Assembly (NCBI GenBank): GCA_929200485.1
Contig: CAKMZU010000019.1
Coordinates: 1,875-20,314, forward strand
Source of the DNA: an uncultured Gammaproteobacteria bacterium
Lineage (GTDB): Bacteria > Pseudomonadota > Gammaproteobacteria > Pseudomonadales > DT-91
Length of the DNA: 18,440 nt
Reading direction: 5' to 3'
Shown here: one piece after another, positions 16,538 through 18,440 of the stretch
Layout: the number at the start of each line of letters is the position of its first letter
Position numbering within the stretch: the stretch's first letter is position 1
Made by a program: the position numbers and the translations under genes
The notes under the pieces: model-generated
Database searches by the model: none
Seen by the model: the letters and a program-made list of their open reading frames with translations, nothing else
Told to the model about the DNA's origin: nothing

Positions 16538-16896
16538 TACGCTATAAATTAATTGAGTTAGACTGTTTAAGCACCAATTCAGCTTTGAAATAACAGCCTT
16601 GGATATGTGAGCGATAGTTTGACAACCAATGTTTGAAAGCGAATTATCAGGGTTTGTCTTTTTGCTCATTGAAGCTATGGCCTAGCGTCTGTTAATACTC
16701 ATCATTAAAACGCAATACCAACAACCGGATTTTTATGATGCATTGAACAGACACCGACAATCTTCTACTATTGGCCTTCGATGTATTAATCTAATCGTTT
16801 TGAATAGTTGAGCATCACCGCAATTACACTTATCCAGCAAAATAATAAGAATTAAAGTTGCTAGTGATACACTGCAATATAGGTGACTAAGAAGCT
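16538..16896. other. Non-coding region between convergent genes
   Basis: This 359-base stretch lies between the ends of the adaptor gene (plus) and the Hpt gene (minus). I see no gene or RNA. One stem with a single-base bulge, TTGCtAGTG-ATA-CACTGCAA, is at 16858-16877. Read on the minus strand it is followed by T-rich DNA and could be a weak terminator for the Hpt gene. No strong terminator is visible for the adaptor gene. Confidence 0.5.
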
Positions 16897-17238
16897 TTAA
16901 ATAGTTTCAAGCAAAAATTCTTCAACTGCTTTGTACTCTTCTTCTGCGGCATTGAGAACCTGTAAGGCTTCGTTCATGTCGCTATTACGGCCCATTTGCT
17001 CTAATGTTTTGCAAAGCGCTGTCAATTTACCAGCGGAGAGATTTAATGCACTGCCTTTAAAACTATGTGCTGCAGAACGCAACTCATTTGCGTCAGCATT
17101 AGCGATAGCATCTTTAATCGCATCTAACCGCAATTTGGAGTCACCAATAAAAGTATCTATCAGGAGCCTGAAATCATCTCCCATGATTTCTCGCAGTTCG
17201 TTTAAAGCGGCTTCATCAACCCTTTTTGTTTCTGTCAT
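16897..17238 (-). CDS. hptB: HptB-like histidine phosphotransfer protein
   Basis: The protein is 113 residues, a single Hpt domain. It carries phosphate on a histidine between hybrid sensor kinases and a receiver domain. The phospho-accepting residue is His58 in the motif AAHSFKGSALNLSA. The surrounding four-helix pattern (ALNELREIMGDDFRLLIDTFIGDS at the N-terminus) resembles Pseudomonas HptB. I chose the ATG at 17238. The AAGGAG at 17245-17250 directly abuts an earlier in-frame ATG (17244), leaving no spacing for it, but lies 6 bases from this one. In P. aeruginosa HptB takes phosphate from several sensor kinases and passes it to HsbR, affecting biofilm and motility. The neighbouring gene here is HsbR-like, which supports the same role. 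That function is inferred from the family. Confidence 0.82.
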   Translation of the reverse strand: MTETKRVDEAALNELREIMGDDFRLLIDTFIGDSKLRLDAIKDAIANADANELRSAAHSFKGSALNLSAGKLTALCKTLEQMGRNSDMNEALQVLNAAEEEYKAVEEFLLETI

Positions 17239-17612
17239 TTGCATCTCCTTTGCCTAACATGAAACCATTGGCTGCAAGCATAATAAAGCAGTATTTCTAT
17301 TTATAATTCGAAAACAATTTACTAAGGATATCACAAGTCGATCAACAAATTTAACAATGGTAAAAGAATAGAGAAGTCTACTATTTAAACAGCTTTGTGC
17401 GATAAACAAAAAAGGGGAAACCTCTGCTTTTATATCTTTATTCGCTAACCGCATTTACCGACCAATTTATTTACCAACCAAGATCAAGAGCAAAGTGTTT
17501 AAGGACTTACCCTTTCTATTTTTAAGCTTTTTTGCTTAACGTCGCTCGAGCTTTGAATTATTCGCTTTAGGGGATACCCTAAGTTCTAAGCTAGACGAGC
17601 TATGTTAAAACA
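17239..17612. other. Non-coding region between the HsbR-like and Hpt genes
   Basis: This 374-base gap separates two minus-strand genes that should work together. It holds two perfect 6-base-pair hairpins: TTAGGG-4 bases-CCCTAA (17567-17582) and TTAAGC-T6-GCTTAA (17522-17539). Neither is followed by a T tract on the minus strand. A TATAAAT-like sequence on the minus strand near 17300 could be a -10 element of an Hpt promoter, but no good -35 accompanies it. I see no small gene here. Confidence 0.5.
17245..17250 (-). promoter_or_regulatory. Ribosome binding site that decides the Hpt gene start
   Basis: Read on the minus strand this is AAGGAG. It touches the ATG at 17244 but lies 6 bases before the ATG at 17238, so the latter is the better start. 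Confidence 0.8.
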
Positions 17613-18440
17613 TTAACTCCAAGAAAATATCGCTCTTACTTTATTTCCTTTGCCCAAGTAGTTTAGATCAGTACACAAGGACTGGACAAGTGCGATACCT
17701 CTTCCACTATATAGCTTTTGCTTTTTCTGTAAAGGGGCAATTTCTTGATAGTTAAAGCCACTACCACTATCCTCAACCTCCACAGCCAGCTGCCCATAAG
17801 GCTTTGAGCCATGGAACTCTAACCGAATATGAATAAATCCCTTATCCAATTTCTTTAACCGTTGTTCTCTTTGTGCATAATAAAGCGAAAATCCATTAGG
17901 AGAAGATTTAACGCGAGAGTCTAACTCTAACAACCCATGATCCAGAGAATTATTGTAAAGCTCTGAAATAATAACAAAAAGTTCGCCTGTAAAGCGCCTT
18001 AGATCAGATGTATTTAGCAATAACTGCTGCAACAATGGCAGTGGATCTTTCTCTTTAATTGAATCTGGCAGCAACTGCAAGGTAAACGTCCAATCGGCGT
18101 TTGCTTCGCGGTCACGGTCAAAAGCTATTGTCGGCGGTGGCTTTTTAATCAAACGATCGACCATACGAATGGCCACTAATGATCGATCATCAGACAATTG
18201 ACAGTCACCAGCAAAAGCCGTGACAGCCTGATTTATTCTATCAAACATATTTTCTGGCTCAGGCGCATCATCAAACAGACTCATTAAGCGGCACTCGCCA
18301 AACTGTTCAGAATTATTGTTTTCAGCTTCTAATATACCATCCGTCCACATATAAAAATAATCATCTTTTGATAATTGAAAGCTTTGCGTTTTATTATCAA
18401 ATTGATTATTTGACAGAATACCTAAAGGCAAGTGTTGTGC
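17613..18440 (-). CDS. hsbR: HsbR-like SpoIIE phosphatase / HATPase regulator (C-terminal part, runs off the right edge)
   Basis: The frame is open to the right edge, so 275 C-terminal residues are visible (AQHLPLGILSN onward). Residues 1-95 are the end of a SpoIIE/PP2C serine phosphatase domain: LPLGI, then YFYMWTDGILEAEN (WTDG at 32-35) and SDDRS at 83-87. Residues about 115-275 are an RsbW-type ATPase/serine kinase domain with N-box ELYNNSLDH at 160-168, G1 VEDSGSG at 223-229 and G2 SGRG at 246-249. Such proteins switch an anti-sigma-antagonist by phosphorylating or dephosphorylating it. P. aeruginosa HsbR has an N-terminal receiver plus these two domains and is fed by HptB. The receiver lies beyond the window, so the assignment rests on the two visible domains and the neighbouring Hpt gene. 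Confidence 0.85.
   Translation of the reverse strand, partial: AQHLPLGILSNNQFDNKTQSFQLSKDDYFYMWTDGILEAENNNSEQFGECRLMSLFDDAPEPENMFDRINQAVTAFAGDCQLSDDRSLVAIRMVDRLIKKPPPTIAFDRDREANADWTFTLQLLPDSIKEKDPLPLLQQLLLNTSDLRRFTGELFVIISELYNNSLDHGLLELDSRVKSSPNGFSLYYAQREQRLKKLDKGFIHIRLEFHGSKPYGQLAVEVEDSGSGFNYQEIAPLQKKQKLYSGRGIALVQSLCTDLNYLGKGNKVRAIFSWS

Noticed and set aside
17254..17454. Minus-strand 66-residue open frame in the gap before the Hpt gene
   Set aside because: It has no ribosome binding site and its composition looks random. It ends where the Hpt ribosome binding site begins.

Overview
The window looks like a chromosomal segment of a gammaproteobacterium with somewhat AT-leaning DNA. Three gene neighbourhoods match what I remember of Pseudomonas-type genomes: lpxK-kdsB-low-molecular-weight tyrosine phosphatase, cbiB next to cobC, and an HptB-like phosphotransfer protein beside an HsbR-like SpoIIE/HATPase regulator. 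Lipid A and Kdo genes show a Gram-negative envelope. The lower GC and the many genes I do not recognise suggest a marine Oceanospirillales-like relative rather than Pseudomonas itself. That placement is inference.

Layout. Bases 1-2080 (minus strand) hold the envelope block: lpxK, then kdsB, then the 5' end of a low-molecular-weight protein tyrosine phosphatase that runs off the left edge. Bases 2081-2632 are non-coding and carry a large imperfect palindrome. Bases 2633-5638 (plus) hold two unrecognised genes: a protein with two membrane segments, and a Sec-exported protein with a duplicated SRFNMG motif and a C-terminal coiled coil. The second ends at a strong hairpin. Bases 5735-8746 (minus) hold a family 2-like glycosyltransferase, cbiB and cobC, closely spaced as one apparent operon. 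A degenerate relative of the first palindrome follows, then gltS (minus, 9014-10225). Bases 10417-16537 (plus) hold an exported protein of unknown function, then a complete type I secretion set: TolC-like outer membrane channel, ABC transporter with a degenerate C39-like domain, and HlyD/LapC-like adaptor. Bases 16897-18440 (minus) hold an HptB-like Hpt protein and the C-terminal part of an HsbR-like protein, cut by the right edge.

How they work together. LpxK and KdsB supply lipid A 4'-phosphorylation and activated Kdo for lipopolysaccharide. CbiB and CobC make the aminopropanol arm of cobalamin. The three type I secretion proteins should form one export machine from cytoplasm to outside, but no substrate gene lies in the window. 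The Hpt and SpoIIE/HATPase pair is likely a phosphorelay output of the kind that controls motility and biofilm in Pseudomonas. I found no RNA genes, CRISPR array, insertion sequence or integrase. The best candidates for something undescribed are the two orphan genes at 2633-5638 and the exported protein just ahead of the type I secretion genes.
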